Positions 61,498 to 64,000 of a DNA stretch of 64,000 nucleotides are shown piece by piece. Source of the DNA: an uncultured Phaeodactylibacter sp. (GTDB taxonomy: Bacteria > Bacteroidota > Bacteroidia > Chitinophagales > Saprospiraceae); contig CAJXNH010000014.1 of the NCBI GenBank assembly GCA_913057245.1, forward strand, positions 26,661 through 90,660, in the 5' to 3' direction. The translations under genes were made by a program, and so were the position numbers. Under the pieces are notes generated by a model. The model was given only the letters and a program-made list of their open reading frames with translations, ran no database searches and was not told the DNA's origin. Position 1 is the first letter of the stretch, and each line of letters starts with the position of its first letter.

Positions 61498-62754
61498 CTA
61501 ATGAGGCACTAGTGCTTCCATATTCATTCGTACGCTCAAAATATAAGGCGCTTCCCCTTCCGCCCAGTGCCCGTAGGTAGTCGCCACGATGGTCCCATCC
61601 GGCAGGCATTCCAGCGCAGGATAGGCACAGTCACTGCCTTTGGTATTGTCCTTCAGCCGGATACGGTACTGCCCCTCCCGGCCTTCAACGAGATCTTCGT
61701 AGGTGCCTATCCAGGCGACCCAGTCGCCGGTGGTGGGGCTGGCAGGTCCGGCCTGAGCTTTCAGCTGAGCTGTATCACAATCCTGGCATTCGGCTTTCAG
61801 TGCCTGATAGCGCCAGTAGGCTGGTGCCATATCGCGGAAGGAAATCAGCAGCCGCCCGTCAGGAGTGTAGATGGCCTGATGCCGGTCGCCGTTGAGGCTG
61901 TTGGGCAGGGCGCGGGGGCGGGTCCAGGTTTGGCCTTCGTCATTGGAGAACATAATCTGACTGTTCATCCGGCGGCTGTTTTCCCGCAGCAGCATAGCAA
62001 TTTGCCGGCCATCCGGCGAGCGGATAAGCCCGGGCTCGCAGAGATGGAGGAAACGGGATTGCAGCATGGCTTCCGGCTCTGTCCAGGTCAGCCCGCCATC
62101 GTATGAGAAAGTCTTGAAAAGCGTAAACTCGGCCTGATTGTTGGCCCTTTCAGCCGCCGGCTCGTCGGATCTGCCGCGGTGGCTAAAGTAGCGCCCGTCG
62201 TCGTGGAAGACGGCCATGTAGTGACCCTTGCCGGAACGCAGAGGGACCAGGTCGCCCATGACTACAATACCGCCCCAGTTGCCCAGCGGTTGCAGTTCGG
62301 TCCAGGTGCTGCCCTGATCTTCGGAGTAAGCCATTCGGGCGGGGTAGAGACCGGAAAAGAGCAGCAGCCGTTTGGTGCCATCGGGCCCTTCGGCGGGGTA
62401 AAGGGTGGGCACTTCCAGCGAACTTTCCCAGCTTGCGGGCACGGGCAGGCGCTCGCTCCAGGTTTGGCCACCGTCATCGCTGCGCTTGAGTACGATAGGC
62501 CCGCGGCCATGCCCTTTGGGATAGGTGCAGTAGAGGGTTTGCCCGTCTTCCAGAAGTACCGTGGTTGGATGCCCGAGGTATACACCTGGCTCCCGGTCTA
62601 CGGTTACCTGCCGGCTACTCATTGTATCCAGGTCGATAAAAGAGAGGCTGTGGTAGTCAGTGGAGAAGCCGCTGAGGTCGATGCCTCTGTTGGTGATTTG
62701 TGCATTGGATAGCAACGGTAAGCAAACCGCACTAAGGAATAGAAATCGGAACAT
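61498..62754 (-). CDS. Secreted sialidase-like (BNR/Asp-box) enzyme
   Basis: From ATG 62754 (MFRFLFLSAVCLPLLSNAQ signal peptide) the protein has 418 residues. Four Asp-box motifs are spaced along the beta-propeller: SDDGGQTW, SEDQGSTW, SYDGGLTW and SNDEGQTW. An arginine-rich N-terminal strand (DREPGVYLGHPTTVLLEDGQTLYCTY) and a GLIRSPDGRQIAMLLREN segment fit exo-alpha-sialidase or related exo-glycosidases. It would remove sialic-acid-like sugars outside the cell. No T9SS tail is present. The precise sugar is uncertain. Confidence 0.8.
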   Translation of the reverse strand: MFRFLFLSAVCLPLLSNAQITNRGIDLSGFSTDYHSLSFIDLDTMSSRQVTVDREPGVYLGHPTTVLLEDGQTLYCTYPKGHGRGPIVLKRSDDGGQTWSERLPVPASWESSLEVPTLYPAEGPDGTKRLLLFSGLYPARMAYSEDQGSTWTELQPLGNWGGIVVMGDLVPLRSGKGHYMAVFHDDGRYFSHRGRSDEPAAERANNQAEFTLFKTFSYDGGLTWTEPEAMLQSRFLHLCEPGLIRSPDGRQIAMLLRENSRRMNSQIMFSNDEGQTWTRPRALPNSLNGDRHQAIYTPDGRLLISFRDMAPAYWRYQALKAECQDCDTAQLKAQAGPASPTTGDWVAWIGTYEDLVEGREGQYRIRLKDNTKGSDCAYPALECLPDGTIVATTYGHWAEGEAPYILSVRMNMEALVPH

Positions 62755-64000
62755 GTGCTTTTTCCGGGAAAGATACAAAACGGTCTTTATTGTCTGGCGA
62801 AAATCATCGTTTCCGGGTTGCCTGCCTGCTAAGAAAAAATATTGTCAATTGGATATCTATTTGTGACAGGTTTATAACATTATGTTTGATTTTGCATTGT
62901 TTGTATGTCACGAAAAAAGAATTGCCGGGGATTATTTAACTGTAGAAACATTTTTATTGACCTATCTCGGGGTTTTTCGATCTCTTAACACTTACAACAC
63001 TCTGCTAAGTTTAGTTATTTAGGAACGTTAAAAAAATAGATTCGACATTTTGAGTCGGTTATTTTTGTGCTGGGCAAGGCGCGAAGAAAGAAGATAGCAA
63101 AAGCTACCTGACTGATGAGCAACGCAGACCAGCGCGAAAAGAAGCAGTCATAAATGGTGAAGTTATTATTTAAACGTTCCTTAGGTTAAAAAATCCGGTG
63201 ATCAGGCATGCCTGATGGAAAGCTATGATGGGAAGTATGGATTGTTTTTGGGGTTATCTATATCATAGCTTAGCAAAGTAATGGGAGAATTGCACCATTT
63301 TCAGGTAACCTGACCAACCGGATCATGTAGCTTAAATTGAATCGCTCGCTACGTCGCAAAAAATGAGAAACTCATTTTTGTAAAACAAATCGAAACCTAT
63401 GGAAATAGTTAATGCTGCTTTTACTACGGACTTAAAACACAGATCACTCCTTCGCATATGTTATAATTTTATATTTAGTGCCCAATCCCTTTTGTTATGA
63501 TTGCTCCGGCAATTTATAATTAACCCGATGGCAAGCAGCAGCATTGTGATGTATGCACTGTTATTGGTGACGAATATCCGGATTTTTGTGATAAAGAAAA
63601 ATGTAGAATTGGCACTTCGGAGGCAAATGAGTATCTTCCCAGTAGTAAAATCCCGAGGTAAAAATCAACTCTTTTTTAGATCAGCGGTTCTACAAATCAT
63701 CAGTTGTGGTATTTCGTTTGCTTTGTAAATAGTCAGTGGAAATGAGAAACAGTACGGTCTGTGTTTACTGAAGAGTAGCCAAAACAGAAAACGCGCTGGT
63801 TTCTTTCTCAAAGTAGTGAATTCCCTTCCTGTTTCTTAGTTTCACAGCTCTGGCAGGACTGTCTACGAGCTTAAATAAAGGACGCCCGCAGAAACTAAAC
63901 AATATGCACCAGTTACTAACTACCAATAGTCCGTGGCAAATCAGGCGGCAATTTTGCCTATAGCCCTGAAGCGCTCGCGGATGGAATTAATTTTTGAAAG
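62755..64000. other. Right-end region without a convincing gene
   Basis: About 1.2 kb of AT-rich DNA. It contains the inverted-end element at 63021-63181. A 75-codon frame at 63501-63728 has a hydrophobic stretch, but no family resemblance. I see no other gene. Confidence 0.45.
63021..63181. mobile_element. 161-bp element with 9-bp inverted ends
   Basis: AGGAACGTT (63021-63029) and AACGTTCCT (63173-63181) are perfect inverted ends, extended inward by A/T-rich imperfect complement (AAAAAAATA and TTATTATTTA). Inside are GATTCGACATTTTGAGTCGG (a smaller inverted pair CGAC...GTCG) and CAAGGCGCGAAGAAAGAAGA. There is no coding capacity. It looks like a non-autonomous transposable element, but no target duplication is clear. 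Confidence 0.6.

Noticed and set aside
63501..63728. A 75-codon frame with a hydrophobic stretch at the right end
   Set aside because: No family resemblance, no convincing ribosome binding site, and the surrounding DNA is AT-rich and repeat-bearing. Kept only as a note.

Overview
The window looks like a chromosomal segment of a member of the Bacteroidota, most probably a Saprospiria/Lewinella-type marine or sludge bacterium. Several proteins end in a type IX secretion (T9SS) C-terminal sorting domain (13307-15436, 22230-23504, 27240-28203, 33534-35591). There is a HmuY-type haemophore operon with a TonB-dependent receptor, a 7TM-DISM receptor, a glutamine-bearing Bacteroidota-type dihydroorotase, DUF4331 proteins and a polysaccharide-degrading set. 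The genus assignment is inference. No rRNA, tRNA or CRISPR array was recognised.

Layout. 1-8.8 kb is metal(loid) resistance. An ArsR-thioredoxin-permease operon (the permease runs off the left edge) sits beside a Kef-type antiporter. A low-GC leucine-rich-repeat gene and a Uma2 remnant follow, then a second ArsR with DUF6428-arsC-ACR3-Uma2. Each ArsR gene and the operon it faces carry their own operator sequence. 8.9-15.7 kb holds a lipoprotein, a sigma factor with a premature stop, an anti-sigma/outer-membrane-type gene carrying an in-frame 135-bp transposable element, a DUF4058 gene, a TPR/SEC-C gene pair and a T9SS-exported protein. 15.7-23.5 kb is a haem-uptake operon on the minus strand (HmuY-like, hmuT, hmuU, hmuV, hmuS, TonB receptor, small protein). 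23.7-42 kb is mostly secreted or envelope proteins: purple acid phosphatase-like enzyme, beta-barrel, 7TM-DISM, two DUF4331 paralogues with a TPR lipoprotein, a deacetylase-GH9 pair and a sulfatase. 42.2-43.7 kb is a rhamnulose-1-phosphate aldolase gene destroyed by a deletion. 44.4-45.7 kb is dihydroorotase.

45.8-55.3 kb is a type I restriction-modification island, transcribed leftward as hsdM, hsdS, two toxin-antitoxin-like pairs, hsdR. Both toxin genes look damaged, one by a poly-A frameshift and one by truncation. The DUF433/DUF5615 pair lies between two copies of a 136-bp repeat, each next to an hsdS 3' end, and a second copy of the 135-bp element lies beside it. 55.5-64 kb carries a PH-domain protein, a lipoprotein, a WYL-type regulator next to a large membrane protein I cannot assign, a small membrane protein, a sialidase-like secreted enzyme and a repeat-rich end.

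The most interesting material is the mobile and palindromic DNA. A 135-bp element with 14-bp terminal inverted repeats and 9-bp target duplications has entered a coding sequence without breaking the frame (135+9=144 nt, 48 codons). There is also a 124-bp palindrome upstream of hsdR, a 161-bp element with inverted ends at 63.0 kb, and exact 125-bp tandem repeats at 30.5 kb. Many neighbouring genes are truncated or broken, which points to active rearrangement.
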